Shown: positions 1 to 10,107 of the stretch, one piece after another
Position numbering within the stretch: the stretch's first letter is position 1
How the letters are laid out: every line of letters starts with the position of its first letter
From: Planctomycetota bacterium
Lineage (GTDB): Bacteria; Planctomycetota; UBA1135; UBA2386
DNA length: 52,678 nt
NCBI GenBank assembly: GCA_016794565.1
Contig: JAEUHQ010000033.1
Span: 1-52,678 of the forward strand
Reading direction: 5' to 3'
Position numbers and translations under genes: made by a program
Notes under the pieces: model-generated
The model's input: only the letters and a program-made list of their open reading frames with translations
What the model was told of the DNA's origin: nothing
The model's database searches: none

Positions 1-1700
1 GGCGTGCACGTCGCCGTTCGTGCCACTGCCGAGCGGTTGCCACACGAAGCCGTCCCAGCGGGCGATGCGGCTGCACGACGACGCGCCGGCGGCCGTGAAG
101 GCGCCCGCGGCATACAGTGTCCCGTCGTTCTTGACCGCGAGGGCGCGCACGTCGGCGTTGAAGCCGAAGTTCAGCGGGGACCACGCACTGCCGTTCCAGC
201 GCGCGATGCGGTTGCACGCGACGCCACCGGCCGTCGTGAACGAGCCGCCGGCGATCGCGTCGCCGTTCGGCAGTTCGCACAGGGCCAGCACCTGGCCGTT
301 GGTGCCGGCGCCGAGCGCCGACCAGGCGCTGCCGTTCCAGCGCGCGATGTTCGCTGCACTGGTGCTGCCCGCCATCGTGAACAGGCCGCCGGCGATCAAC
401 TCGCCGTTCGCACGCAGCACGAGCGCGTCGACGCTGGTGCCGGTGACTCCCGTGTCGAGCGCCTCGAAGGTGGTGCCGTCCCATCGTGCGATGCGGTTCA
501 GCGGCGCGGTCGTGGTCGTCGACGTGAACGCGCCACCGACGAGGATGTCGTCGCCGCTGCGCGCGAGCGCCCGTACCTCGCCGACGGGGCCCGGGCCGAC
601 CGTGGGCACCCAGGCCGTGCCGTCCCAGCGCATGCAGGCCGCGGGGGCGAGGCGCATGGCCCGGTAGCTGCCGCCGTAGAACGTCAGCGCGCTCGGCGTG
701 CTGCTCGTGACCCCGAGGGTGGTCCATGCGGCGGAGTTGCTCACTGGCGGACGAGGTTGCCTCCGCCCGTGAACGCAGCGGTGACGGTGTAGCCCGTGAG
801 GCCGACGGGGCGCGCGTGCACCGCGACGCACCCGGAAGCGAGGTTCGAGCCGACGGCGGACCAGTTGAACGACGTGCCGCCGGTCGTCGAAGCGAGTGCG
901 ACCGCGGTGACGCCGCCGATCGAGGTGAAGGTGCCGCCGGCGTACAGCGTGTCGGTGCCGCCGACCGCGAGGCTTCCGCGCACGGAGAAGCACGTGATCT
1001 TGCCGAACTGGTTCGCACTGTCCGTCGCCGTCACCGAGGTCGCCCAGGTCGAACCGTTCCATCGCTCGAAGACGCCGAGGCCCTGGGAGCCGGTCACCCG
1101 GTAGCCGCCGACGCACAGCGATCCCTGGTAGGAGATCGTGGCCAGCGCGAACTGCAGGTTCGGCGGATTCGGCAGCGTCGTCCACGAGCTGCCGTCCCAG
1201 GTGCGGACGCTGGCCAGCGCGGGCGTGGTGAAATAGCCCACGGCGACGAGCAGGCTGTTCCACACGGTGAGCGCCGTGACCACGGTGGGGGCGCCGGCGC
1301 CGAGCGGCTGCCACGACGTGCCGTTCCATGCGGCGATGCGGTCCGTCCCGCCGCCAGTGAAGGTGCCGCCCGCGATCAACTGCCCGTTCCAGACGGTGAG
1401 GGCCCGGACTTCGCCCGCCGTGCCGGGGCCGGTGCCGAGCGTGGTCCATCGTGTTCCGTCGAACGTCGCGACCTTGCCGGCCTGCGTCGAGGTTCCGCCG
1501 ACCAGGGCATTGCCGCCGACGACGAGGCGCGCGATCGCGGGTCCGGCGCCGTCGGGATCCCACGACGTCGAGCACAGGCCGTTGCCGCCGAGGTCGGGCC
1601 GGGCGTTCGCCGATTCCCAATCGAGCTGGCATTGGCCCCTCGCGACGGTGTGGAACGGCAACCAGGCGAGCAGCGAGAGCAGGCAGGAGAGTGGGCGCAT
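1..1700 (-). pseudogene. secreted beta-propeller repeat protein, frameshifted, 3' end outside window
   Basis: The reading begins at ATG 1700 (preceded by GAGGTCC) with a signal peptide (MRPLSCLLSLLAWLPF..., ending near ARGQC). It runs for about 320 residues of DUF5122/delta-60-like propeller repeats (WNG/WDGTxW followed by LxAGGTFTGGG) and meets a TGA at 741-743. Reading continues without a stop in another frame from about 742 down to the window edge, again with blades such as RIARWNGSAW and IAGGSFTTAGG. Restoring one base in the CGCCAGTGAGC context (for example CAG-GTG-AGC) joins the halves, and the joined protein aligns with the intact paralogue at 1753-4251 straight across the junction. 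Function is unknown; an exported surface or adhesion role is only a guess. It could be a real pseudogene, phase variation or a sequencing error. Confidence 0.8.
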
Positions 1701-1752
1701 CGAGGACCTCGCCGCAGGGAACGACACGGCGGAACCGTCGTGACGCGCGACC

Positions 1753-4251
1753 TCAAAACGTGCCGATCACCAGTGCGAGCGCGTTCGAACCGCGGATCGC
1801 GGTGATCGCACCGACGAGGTCGAACTCGAACGGGACCGTCTGCTGGAAGAACGGCACGCCAATCAGCGACGGGTCGCTGTTGAACGCGAACTGCGACGTG
1901 GCCGTGCCGGGACCCGGAGTCAGCACGCTCAGGATGTCGGGAGTCGTCAGCAGCGAGCAGCCGGGCTGGCCTTCGCCGAGGATCGTGTCGAGCGGTATCG
2001 ACAGCTGCGTGAAGCCGATCAGACCGAGGCACAGCGAATTCGCGGCGACGCCGGTCGTCGTGGTGCGGAACGTCGATGCGATCCAGGGCAGTGAGTCGAT
2101 CGACAACGTGAGGAGACCGGCGCTGCTGCTGCATCCCGCACCGTACGGCTCCGCCGTCGCGGGGCAGGTCGACGACAGCACCGCGAGGCTCTTGCTCGTC
2201 TGCCCGTCCGCGATGCTGAACGTGCCGCCCACGATGAGCGCACCGTCGGCCCGCTGCGCGAGTGCCCGGATCGCGACCGGGTACGAAGGGAAATACTCCT
2301 CCAGGTCGCCGTCGAAGCTGCTCCACGCCGCGCCGTTCCACCGCGCGAGGTCGTCGCCGCCGGACGCGGCCGCCTGGTCGAAGGAACGGCCGCCGACGAC
2401 GTCGCCGTTCGGCAGCGTGCACACGGCGTACACCGGCCGGTTGGTGGTGCTGACGGCACCCATCGACGCCCAGGACACGCCGTTCCAGCGCGCGCACCGG
2501 GCCGCGGGCAGACCGCCGGCGCTGGTGAACGCGCCGACCGCGATCACGTCGCCGTTCGGCCGCGCCGCGAGTGCGTTCACCGTGTCGTTCGTGCCCGCAC
2601 CGACCTGCAGCCACGCGCTGCCGTTCCACTGCGCGACGCGATTGCACGTCGCGGTCCCAGCCGTCGTGAACGAACCGCCCGCGAACAGCGTCCCGTCGCT
2701 GCGCACCGCGAGCGCCGTCACGTCCCCGGTGGTACCGAGGCCGAGCGGCGACCAGGCGGCACCGTCCCAGCGTGCGACATGGGAACAAGGAACACCGCCC
2801 GCGGTCGTGAACTTCCCGCCGGCGATCAGGTCCCCGTTCGGCATGCGGCACAGAGCGAGCACCGGCTGGCTCATGCCGGAGCCGAAGGAGGACCAGGAGC
2901 TGCCGTTCCATCGCCCGATGTGGTTCAGCGCCGTGGCGCCGGCCTGCAGGAAGAGGCCGCCGGCGACGACGTCGCCGTTCGGCAGGCGCAGCAGCGCGTC
3001 GACGCTGGTACCGACGACGCCCGGGCCGAGCGGCGTGAAGACGGTGCCGTCCCACCGCGCGACGTGGGCCGTCGTCGTTCCGGAGATCGTGAACGTGCCG
3101 CCGACGATCATGTCGTCGCCCATGGGGCACAGCGCGTGCACGTCGCCGATCAGGCCGTCACCGCGCACGGGTGCCCACTGCGCGCCGTCGTAGCGCAGCA
3201 GCGAGTCGTCGTCGGTCGCAGTGTCGAAGGTCGTGCCGTGGTAGGCGCTGTTGTAGTACGCGAGTGACGAGAGCGGCGCGTTGCCCATCGCGACGAAGGA
3301 GCCGCCCGAGAGCTGAAGCACCGGCGTCGTCGTACTGTTGATGCGGGCGACGATCGCCGTGCCGGAGAGCCCGACGCGCCGGACGTGCAGGCGATCGCAC
3401 CGTGCCGGCAGGCCGGCGGCGACGACGGGACTCCACGAGAACGTGGTGCCACCCGACGTCACGGCGATGTTCGAGCACGCGGTGCCGCCGATCGTCTGGA
3501 ACAGACCGCCCGCGTAGAGCTTGTCCGCGCCGCCGACGGCCAGGCTCGACCACACCGCGAGGCATTCGATCGAGGTCTGGGCGACGATCGTCGGCATCCA
3601 GGAAGTGCCGTTCCACCGTTCGAGCACGCCCTGGGTCGGCGTGTTCTCGGCGCCGGCGACGCAGAGCAGACCCTGGTACGTGACCGCGGCGTGGGGGAAC
3701 ATCAGCGCTGGCGGTTGCGGCAGCGAGGTCCACGTGACGCCGTCCCACGTCCTGATGACGGGCACGCCGCCGCTCTGGCTGATGGCGACGAGTACGTTGT
3801 TCCACGTGAGCAGCTGTTGCACGCTGACGGGGAACCCCGCTCCGAGGCCCTGCCACGCGGCGCCGTCCCACAGGGCGATGTGGTCCATGCCGCCGCCCGT
3901 GAAGGTGCCGCCGGCGACGAGAAGCCCGTTCCACACCGTGACCGCGTTGACCAATGCCGTACCGACGGGCGCCGTGCCGGGCCCCGACCCGAGCGATTCC
4001 CACCGAGTCCCGTCCCACGTCATCACCATGCGATCGATGCCCGCGGAGCCCCCCTTCAGGTACTCGCCGCCGACCACGAGCCGCGTGACCGCCGGCCCCG
4101 CCCCGTCCGGATCCCAGAGCGTCGAGCACGTGCCCCAGCCGGAGAGCTGTGGCTGCGCGCCGCCCGACGACCACCCGGTCGCGCACTGCGCGGTGAGTGG
4201 CAGTCCGAAGGATGCGAGAGCTGCGACGACGAGTGCGTTTCCGGTCGACAT
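1753..4251 (-). CDS. secreted beta-propeller (delta-60-like repeat) protein
   Basis: An 832-residue protein. I chose ATG 4251 because GAGGAA lies just upstream and a signal peptide follows at once (MSTGNALVVAALASFGLPLTAQ); a longer in-frame reading adds an implausible arginine-rich leader. The body is a chain of roughly 45-50-residue repeats of the form ARWDG-x-W-x-PLG, ALxxxxNGDxxAGG, FTxAGG, as in DUF5122/delta-60 propellers. The last 140 or so residues (from about TCPATAEPYG) form a different cysteine-containing module with LPW, PLDTILGEGQPGC and PFFQQTVPFEFDLVG, a type I associate with planctomycete secreted proteins. It probably lies outside the inner membrane. It is the intact paralogue of the broken gene 52 bases downstream. 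No enzyme motif is visible. Confidence 0.85.
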   Translation of the reverse strand: MSTGNALVVAALASFGLPLTAQCATGWSSGGAQPQLSGWGTCSTLWDPDGAGPAVTRLVVGGEYLKGGSAGIDRMVMTWDGTRWESLGSGPGTAPVGTALVNAVTVWNGLLVAGGTFTGGGMDHIALWDGAAWQGLGAGFPVSVQQLLTWNNVLVAISQSGGVPVIRTWDGVTWTSLPQPPALMFPHAAVTYQGLLCVAGAENTPTQGVLERWNGTSWMPTIVAQTSIECLAVWSSLAVGGADKLYAGGLFQTIGGTACSNIAVTSGGTTFSWSPVVAAGLPARCDRLHVRRVGLSGTAIVARINSTTTPVLQLSGGSFVAMGNAPLSSLAYYNSAYHGTTFDTATDDDSLLRYDGAQWAPVRGDGLIGDVHALCPMGDDMIVGGTFTISGTTTAHVARWDGTVFTPLGPGVVGTSVDALLRLPNGDVVAGGLFLQAGATALNHIGRWNGSSWSSFGSGMSQPVLALCRMPNGDLIAGGKFTTAGGVPCSHVARWDGAAWSPLGLGTTGDVTALAVRSDGTLFAGGSFTTAGTATCNRVAQWNGSAWLQVGAGTNDTVNALAARPNGDVIAVGAFTSAGGLPAARCARWNGVSWASMGAVSTTNRPVYAVCTLPNGDVVGGRSFDQAAASGGDDLARWNGAAWSSFDGDLEEYFPSYPVAIRALAQRADGALIVGGTFSIADGQTSKSLAVLSSTCPATAEPYGAGCSSSAGLLTLSIDSLPWIASTFRTTTTGVAANSLCLGLIGFTQLSIPLDTILGEGQPGCSLLTTPDILSVLTPGPGTATSQFAFNSDPSLIGVPFFQQTVPFEFDLVGAITAIRGSNALALVIGTF

Positions 4252-4393
4252 GGGTTCCTCGGCCGCGGGGAACGACGCGTCGGCGGCGCCGTGACGCTCG
4301 AAATCGGGCGCGCGTCGTCGTCCTCGTGCTCGCGACATCGCGGTCGTGCCTGCACTGCCGCGCGCGTGCCTCCGTGACTACACTCCCGCCGCC

Positions 4394-7300
4394 ATGCTGC
4401 CCGACGAACCGCCCGACTCCGGCGAACGGCTGCCGCACGAACTGATGGCGGCGGCGGCGGAAGCTCTGGCCGGCGAGCCCGCGGATCGCGACGCGGCGCT
4501 CGCTGCACTCTGTCGCGCGCATCCCGGGCACGCGGCGCGATTGCAGCGCATGTTCGTCGACTTCGCGGGAGTCGAGCGCCTGCTCGCCGACGGCTACGGC
4601 GGAAGTGGTGTCGTCGCCGCCGAGCTGACGCAGTTCGGCCCGTACCGCGTGATCCGGCGCCTCGGCGACGGCGCGTTCGGGGAGGTGTTCCTGTGCGAGC
4701 AACGCGAACCCGTGCGGCGGAACGTCGCGGTGAAGGTGTTGCGCGCGGGTGCGGGCGACAAGACGACGCTGCTGCGCTTCGCCGCGGAACGGCAGCTCAT
4801 CGCGTCACTCCAGCATCCGGCGATCGCGCAGGTTTTCGACGCGGGCACGCTGCCGGACGGCCGCCCGTTCTTCGTGATGGACGCGATCGACGGTCTGCCG
4901 ATCGACCGCCACTGCGACGAACACCATCTGACGGTCGATGCCCGCATCGAGTTGTTCTGCGAGTTGTGCCGCGGCGTGCAGCATGCACACGAACGGGGCA
5001 TCGTGCACCGCGACCTGAAGCCGGCGAACGTGCTGGTGGTGGAGATCGACGGGCGGCCGCGACCGAAGGTGATCGACTTCGGGATCGCGAAGGTGCTGCA
5101 GTCGAGTCGTGTCGCGCGTTCGTTCGACACGGAGGCCGGGCGAGTGGTCGGCACGCCGGGCTACATGAGTCCGGAGCAGCAGAAGGGCGCGTCGGACGAC
5201 GTCGATGCACGCGCCGACGTGTTCAGCCTCGGTGTGATGCTGTACGAACTGCTCTGCGGTCAGTTGCCGTGGACCATCGGTGCAGCGGCGACGGACACCG
5301 ATCCGGCGCGCCCGAGCACGCGTGTTTCCGGCACGTCGGACGTGGCCACGGCGATCGCGCGCGACCGGTCGACGCAGCCGAGGCGCCTCGCGAGCCGGCT
5401 GCGCGGCGATCTCGACTGGATCGTGCTGAAGTGCCTGCATCGCGACCGGTCCCTGCGCTACGCGTCCGCGCTGGAGCTCGTCGAGGATCTCGAGCGCCAC
5501 CGGCGCGCCGAGCCGGTGCGCGCGGGACCGCCGTCGACGACCTACCGACTGCGTCGCTTCGTGCGTCGGCACCGCTCCCTCGTCGTGGCATTCGCGGGTG
5601 CGGCGATCGTTGCTGCGGGCGGAGCCGGGCTCTACGTGTCGCTGCGCAGCTCCGCCGATGCCGAGATCGTTGTCGCGCGGTCGCAGGCCGAGTCGGCGTT
5701 CGCCACGGCCACCGAGGCGGTCGAGCGCCTGTTCGAACGTGCGAACGATCCGAGTGTGCGCGAGGCGCCGGCGGGCGACGCGACGCGCAAGGCCATGCTG
5801 CAGGACGCGCTGTCGTTCTACGATCGCTTCCTGGTCGAGCGACCGAGCGACCCGAAGCTGCGCGCGAACCGTTGCTCCGTGCTGCTGCGGCTCGCACGTG
5901 TCCAGGTACTGCTCGGCGACGCCGAGAAGGCCGGCGCGACCGCGTCGATGCTGGTGCAGGAGGCCGAAGCGCTGTGGCAGCGGGAACCGGCGAACCAGGA
6001 GATTCGAGGGCTCCTGGGGCAGGGCCTCGGCGAGGCAGGGGCGGCGTGTTCCCTGCTGGGGAAGGTCGAAGGGGCGCGGACCGCGTTCCGCGCCGCGATC
6101 GTGCACCTCGCCGCGAGTGCGCAAGCCATGCCCGGTCGCTTCGGCATCCCATATGCGGTCGCGCTGCGCAGCGCCGCGGCGAAGGCGCCTGTTGTCGGCG
6201 ACGAACGGGAGACGTCGCTGCGCGAGAGCCTGCGTGTGCTGGACGGCCTCGTCGCGGTCGCGCCGGCAGCGGATGTGGCGTGCGAGTACGTGCAGTCGGC
6301 GTGCGAACTGGGATCGGCGCTCGCCGTCGACAAGCGACTCGCGGAGAGCGATGCCGTCCTGCAACAGGCAGCGGCGCGACTGCCTCTCGTCGAGGCCGAC
6401 AGGCTCCACCTCACGTGTCGCGTGAATTCGCTGCGCGCGGACGTCGCGTTCCAGGGCGGCGAGCGCCGCAGCACCATCGAACACTACCGCGCGGCCCTCG
6501 CCGCCGTCGTGAGCTGGCAGGAGGCGCAGCCGCAGCGCCTCCTGCCGCGGGTCGTGCATGCGCGGGCCCTGCGTGCGCTCGGCTACGCCCAGAACTACGC
6601 CGGTGACTTCGCGGACTCGGTGGCTTCGTACCGGGAGGCGATCGCGATCTGCGACGAATCGACCCTGCGTTTCCCCGCCGTGAGCGGTGCGCTCGAGCAG
6701 GCGCTGCTGATGGAGGAGTTCGCGCTGACGCTGCTGGATCGCTTCGATCGGGGTGTGCTGACCGAGGCCTGGGAAGTGGTCGAGCGGGCGGCGGCGTTGG
6801 AGAAGCAGGCGAGCGGCGACGGCCCTTCCGAGCGTCGTTGGCGCTTCGCGTGCCTGCGCGCGTCGATCGCCGACGCACGCGCTCCGAGTGGCGGAGACCG
6901 GTACTGGCCAGACGTCGAGTCGGCGCTGGCCGTCGAACCGCCGTGTGGCGGTCGCGAGACAGACCTGCTGATCGGCGCGTACGTGAGTCTGTCGCGCTGG
7001 CATTTCGACCACGGGCGCGTCGGCCCTGCAACTGCATGGCTCGGGAAGGCATCCGCGGTCGTTGCGACGGATCCGAAGGAGCACGGCAAGCGCGCGGTCG
7101 AGACCGGATGGCTCTCGGCCCGTCTTGCCGCGTTGCGTTCCGACTACCGCGCGTGCGCCGCGGCGGCCGACGCCGTGCTCGCGGCGCGGAAGACGTGGTA
7201 CGGCCGCCTCCACGCCGCGGACTGCCTGCGCCTCGCGTGGAAGTGCGCACACGACGACGCGCAGGACGAAACCGCCGCGGCCGGGTACCGCGCCCGCGCG

Positions 7301-7573
7301 CTCGAGGAGTACCGGCTGGTGAAGCGTTCGCTCGACGCCGACGTCGAGAAGGACCCGACGGACCCCTGGTTCGTCGTGCCGTGGGGCGTCGCCGGAGTAC
7401 GCATCGCGGAGCTGAGCGCCGACGCCGATGCGACCGGCGCGTCCGCGATGCTCGCCGCCGTGCTGCCGCGCCTCGAACAGGTCCGTGAACGGACCCTCGC
7501 CGACCAGTGGAACGAGCAGGCGTGGCGCGATGGGCGAGCGCTGCGCGACGAAATCGCGCCGCGAGGCCGTTGA
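4394..7573 (+). CDS. transmembrane Ser/Thr protein kinase with C-terminal repeat region
   Basis: A 1059-residue PknB-like kinase. The Gly loop is at 91-96 (GDGAFG), the ATP lysine is K114 in VAVKVL, the catalytic loop is HRDLKPAN at 205-212, DFG is at 228-230 and the activation segment has GTPGYMSPEQ near 253-262. Residues 1-80 form the short helical N-terminus often seen in planctomycete kinases. One membrane helix at about 396-416 (VVAFAGAAIVAAGGAG) separates the cytoplasmic kinase from a 640-residue alpha-helical region resembling TPR repeats, probably a sensor or scaffold. I chose ATG 4394 because upstream codons look non-coding; no clear Shine-Dalgarno is present. The sigma factor follows after 53 bases, so the kinase probably feeds into its activity. 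Substrate and signal are unknown. Confidence 0.93.
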   Translation: MLPDEPPDSGERLPHELMAAAAEALAGEPADRDAALAALCRAHPGHAARLQRMFVDFAGVERLLADGYGGSGVVAAELTQFGPYRVIRRLGDGAFGEVFLCEQREPVRRNVAVKVLRAGAGDKTTLLRFAAERQLIASLQHPAIAQVFDAGTLPDGRPFFVMDAIDGLPIDRHCDEHHLTVDARIELFCELCRGVQHAHERGIVHRDLKPANVLVVEIDGRPRPKVIDFGIAKVLQSSRVARSFDTEAGRVVGTPGYMSPEQQKGASDDVDARADVFSLGVMLYELLCGQLPWTIGAAATDTDPARPSTRVSGTSDVATAIARDRSTQPRRLASRLRGDLDWIVLKCLHRDRSLRYASALELVEDLERHRRAEPVRAGPPSTTYRLRRFVRRHRSLVVAFAGAAIVAAGGAGLYVSLRSSADAEIVVARSQAESAFATATEAVERLFERANDPSVREAPAGDATRKAMLQDALSFYDRFLVERPSDPKLRANRCSVLLRLARVQVLLGDAEKAGATASMLVQEAEALWQREPANQEIRGLLGQGLGEAGAACSLLGKVEGARTAFRAAIVHLAASAQAMPGRFGIPYAVALRSAAAKAPVVGDERETSLRESLRVLDGLVAVAPAADVACEYVQSACELGSALAVDKRLAESDAVLQQAAARLPLVEADRLHLTCRVNSLRADVAFQGGERRSTIEHYRAALAAVVSWQEAQPQRLLPRVVHARALRALGYAQNYAGDFADSVASYREAIAICDESTLRFPAVSGALEQALLMEEFALTLLDRFDRGVLTEAWEVVERAAALEKQASGDGPSERRWRFACLRASIADARAPSGGDRYWPDVESALAVEPPCGGRETDLLIGAYVSLSRWHFDHGRVGPATAWLGKASAVVATDPKEHGKRAVETGWLSARLAALRSDYRACAAAADAVLAARKTWYGRLHAADCLRLAWKCAHDDAQDETAAAGYRARALEEYRLVKRSLDADVEKDPTDPWFVVPWGVAGVRIAELSADADATGASAMLAAVLPRLEQVRERTLADQWNEQAWRDGRALRDEIAPRGR

Positions 7574-7626
7574 TCCACCGAGCCGGCCCGCGAAACGCAA
7601 GGTGACTTCGGGTTCACGGCACTAGG

Positions 7627-8223
7627 ATGCCGACCGTGGATCCCGACGACCACGAACTGTTCGATGCGGCGCGCGCGGGAGACCGCGGCGCGGTCGAGCG
7701 GTTGATCGAGCGCTACCAGCCGCGCTTGCACGCCTATGTGCGGCTGCGTCTTGGCGATCGCGTGCGCGCCCGCGAGGCGTCGATGGACGTCGTGCAGTCC
7801 GTGTGCCGCGAACTCCTGGCTGCCGCCCCCGCGTTCGAGTTTCGCGGCGAGGAGCGGTTCCGCGACTGGCTCTTCACGTCGGCGCTCAACAAGATCCGCG
7901 ACAAGCAGCGTTTCCACGGCCGCGAGAAGAGGGATGTCGGTCGGGAAGCGGAGATCGACGACGACCTGCCGCGGGTGGCCAGCTACCTGACGCCGAGCGT
8001 GGATGCGATCGGGCGCGAGACGGCGGAGGCGCTGGCGGCGTCGCTCGCGGAGCTCGACGAAGAACATCGCGAGGTGATCACGCTTGCGCGGATCGTGCAG
8101 CTGCCGCACGCGGTGATCGCGGAGTCGATGGGGCGCAGTGAAGCCGCGGTGCGCCAGCTCCTGGTGCGGGCGCTCCTCGCATTGTCGCAGGCGCTGAAGC
8201 GGCGCGGCGTCGCCCTGGAGTGA
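7627..8223 (+). CDS. ECF-type RNA polymerase sigma factor
   Basis: A 198-residue sigma-70 family ECF factor with only regions 2 and 4. Region 2 is visible as DVVQSVCRELL...FRGEERFRDWLFTSALNKI, which binds core polymerase and the -10 element. Region 4 is LDEEHREVITLARI...AESMGRSEAAVRQLLVRAL, a helix-turn-helix for the -35 element. It lies 53 bases behind the receptor-like kinase. ECF factors paired with Ser/Thr kinases are a known planctomycete arrangement, in which phosphorylation is thought to replace a classical anti-sigma factor. No anti-sigma gene is present nearby, which fits. The target regulon is unknown. Confidence 0.93.
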   Translation: MPTVDPDDHELFDAARAGDRGAVERLIERYQPRLHAYVRLRLGDRVRAREASMDVVQSVCRELLAAAPAFEFRGEERFRDWLFTSALNKIRDKQRFHGREKRDVGREAEIDDDLPRVASYLTPSVDAIGRETAEALAASLAELDEEHREVITLARIVQLPHAVIAESMGRSEAAVRQLLVRALLALSQALKRRGVALE

Positions 8224-8269
8224 TCGCTCCGCGCTGGCTCGCGGCCGGAAGGCTCGCGATGATGCGGCG

Positions 8270-8719
8270 ATGCAGGTCGACTTCGTGGTCCCGTTCGTGC
8301 TCGGCATCGCGGCCGTGCTGCAGGCGACCCTGAACCGCCAGATCGCGGCGAACTCGGGGCTCGCGGCGGCGACCGCGCTCAACATGGCGATCGCCGCGGG
8401 CTGCGCGTTCGCGTTCGCGGCTTGGTGCGCGACCCGCGGGGCGGCCGACGGCGTGATGCGCTGGTCGCCCGATGTGTCGGCGTTCCGCGCGTGGTGGGTG
8501 GTGCCCGGAGTGGTCGGCTTCCTGATCGTGCTCGGACTGCCGTGGTCGGTGCAGCGAATCGGCGCGCTGTCGACCTTCGTAGCGCTGGTCGGCGCGCAGA
8601 TGCTGACGAGCGCTCTCTGGGACCACTTCGCCGGCGGCATTCCGCTCTCCGCGACGCGAATCGCGGGCGCGCTGTGCTCGCTCGCCGGCGTGGTGCTGCT
8701 CGCCCGGAGCCCGTCGTGA
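8270..8719 (+). CDS. DMT-family inner-membrane transporter, YdcZ/DUF606 type
   Basis: A 149-residue hydrophobic protein with about five membrane segments (VPFVLGIAAVLQATLNRQIA, AATALNMAIAAGCAFAFAA, WWVVPGVVGFLIVLGLPW, ALSTFVALVGAQML, AGALCSLAGVVLLA). Length and pattern, including the early QATLNRQIA segment and the terminal GxxLxxxGVxLL, match the YdcZ (DUF606) branch of the drug/metabolite transporter superfamily. The substrate is not predictable from sequence. Its TGA overlaps the GTG start of the xanthine dehydrogenase small subunit (GTGA), so the three genes are probably translated together and a purine-related substrate is possible, but that is inference from position only. Confidence 0.85.
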   Translation: MQVDFVVPFVLGIAAVLQATLNRQIAANSGLAAATALNMAIAAGCAFAFAAWCATRGAADGVMRWSPDVSAFRAWWVVPGVVGFLIVLGLPWSVQRIGALSTFVALVGAQMLTSALWDHFAGGIPLSATRIAGALCSLAGVVLLARSPS

Positions 8720-10107
8720 GCGAAGGGATCGCGTTCACGCTGAACGGCGAACGCGTCGACGGGGCCGGAGTCGATCCGAACACGACGCTGTTGCACTTCC
8801 TGCGCGGCAGCGGGCGGACCGGGACGAAGGAAGCATGTGCCGAGGGCGAGTGCGGCGCGTGCGCGGTGGCGTGTGTGGTCGCCGACGGCGATGCGCGCAG
8901 TCGCTACCAGGTCGTGAACAGCTGCCTCGTGCTCCTTCCCGAAGTCGCCGGGGCCGAGGTGTGGACGGTCGAAGGGCTGCGCGGCCTCGCCAACGGCGAA
9001 CTGCACCCGGTGCAGCGGGCGATGGTGGAGCACGGCGGCTCGCAGTGCGGGTACTGCACGCCGGGCTTCGTGATGACCCTGTTTGCGCGCCACTACGCAC
9101 GGCCGAGGCCCGATGCGCGGTCGGCGATCGCCGGCAACCTCTGCCGATGCACCGGGTATCGCGCGATCCTCGCCGCGGCGGAGTCGGTGTCCGAGGTGGC
9201 GGCCGGCGATCCGCACGCCGCACGGCTGGAGCGACCGGCGCCGCCGGTGACGGCCGTTCGGTTCGAAGCCGGCGGTGCGTCCTATGCCCGGCCGGCGACG
9301 CTGGCCGAGGCGCTCGCGGCACGCGCGGCGCATCCCGACGCGGCGCTGCTCGCCGGTGGCACTGACCTCGTGGTGGAACGGAACCAGGACGGCCGACATC
9401 GTGAGCGCTGGCTGTCGCTCGGTGCGATCCCGGAGCTGTCGGGGATCGACGAGCAGGGCGCCGAGTTCGTGATCGGCGCTTGTACGACGTGGGAAGCGAT
9501 CGAAGCGCAGCTCGGATCGCGGGTCCCGCTCTTCGCGCAGCTGATCCCGCTGTTCGCATCGCCGCTGATCCGCGCTCGCGCGACGATCGGCGGCAACCTC
9601 TGCACGGCGTCACCGGTCGGCGATGCGGCGCCGGTGCTGCTCGCGCTCGACGCGACACTCGACGTCGCGAGCGTGCGGGGCCGCCGCCGCGTGCCGGTGT
9701 CCGAGTGGTTCACGGGCCACCGGCGTTCGGCGCTCGCGGCCGACGAACTGCTCGCCGCGGTGCGCATCCCGAACTCGCCCCCAGGCGCGGGTCGCTTCTT
9801 CAAGGTCAGCAAGCGCGAACTCGACGACATCAGCAGCGTGAGCGGCGCCTTCGCGGTGTGGTTCGACGGCGGCGTCGTCGCGCGGGCACGTTTCGCGTAC
9901 GGCGGCGTCGCGGCGACACCGGTGCGCGCGACCGCGGCGGAAGCGCTGCTCGTCGGACGGCGAATGGACGCCGCGTCGTTGCGCGACTGCCGTGCCGCGG
10001 CGGCGGGCGCGTTCGCGCCGATCGGCGACGTGCGTGCGAGCGCCGGCTACCGCGCGGCGATGGTGGCCGAACTGCTGGCGAAGTTGTGGCACGAGGTGGC
10101 GCCGTGA
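8716..10107 (+). CDS. xdhA: xanthine dehydrogenase small subunit (2Fe-2S and FAD domains)
   Basis: 463 residues, starting at GTG 8716 inside the stop of the upstream gene. The N-terminal plant-type ferredoxin domain carries cluster ligands C41, C46, C49 and C70. The second 2Fe-2S domain has C111/C114 (CGYCTPGFVM) and C143/C145 (NLCRCTGYR). The FAD-binding half follows with LLAGGTDLVV and RARATIGGNLCTASPVGD, then the CO-dehydrogenase flavoprotein C-terminal domain. The length matches bacterial XdhA. With the molybdenum subunit it oxidises hypoxanthine and xanthine to urate in purine breakdown, passing electrons through the iron-sulfur clusters and FAD to NAD. The next gene overlaps by GTGA. 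Confidence 0.93.
   Translation: MSEGIAFTLNGERVDGAGVDPNTTLLHFLRGSGRTGTKEACAEGECGACAVACVVADGDARSRYQVVNSCLVLLPEVAGAEVWTVEGLRGLANGELHPVQRAMVEHGGSQCGYCTPGFVMTLFARHYARPRPDARSAIAGNLCRCTGYRAILAAAESVSEVAAGDPHAARLERPAPPVTAVRFEAGGASYARPATLAEALAARAAHPDAALLAGGTDLVVERNQDGRHRERWLSLGAIPELSGIDEQGAEFVIGACTTWEAIEAQLGSRVPLFAQLIPLFASPLIRARATIGGNLCTASPVGDAAPVLLALDATLDVASVRGRRRVPVSEWFTGHRRSALAADELLAAVRIPNSPPGAGRFFKVSKRELDDISSVSGAFAVWFDGGVVARARFAYGGVAATPVRATAAEALLVGRRMDAASLRDCRAAAAGAFAPIGDVRASAGYRAAMVAELLAKLWHEVAP

Noticed and set aside
4805..7600. Very long open frame antisense to the Ser/Thr kinase gene
   Set aside because: Arg/Ala/Gly-rich with no domain; expected mirror frame in GC-rich DNA opposite a well-supported gene.
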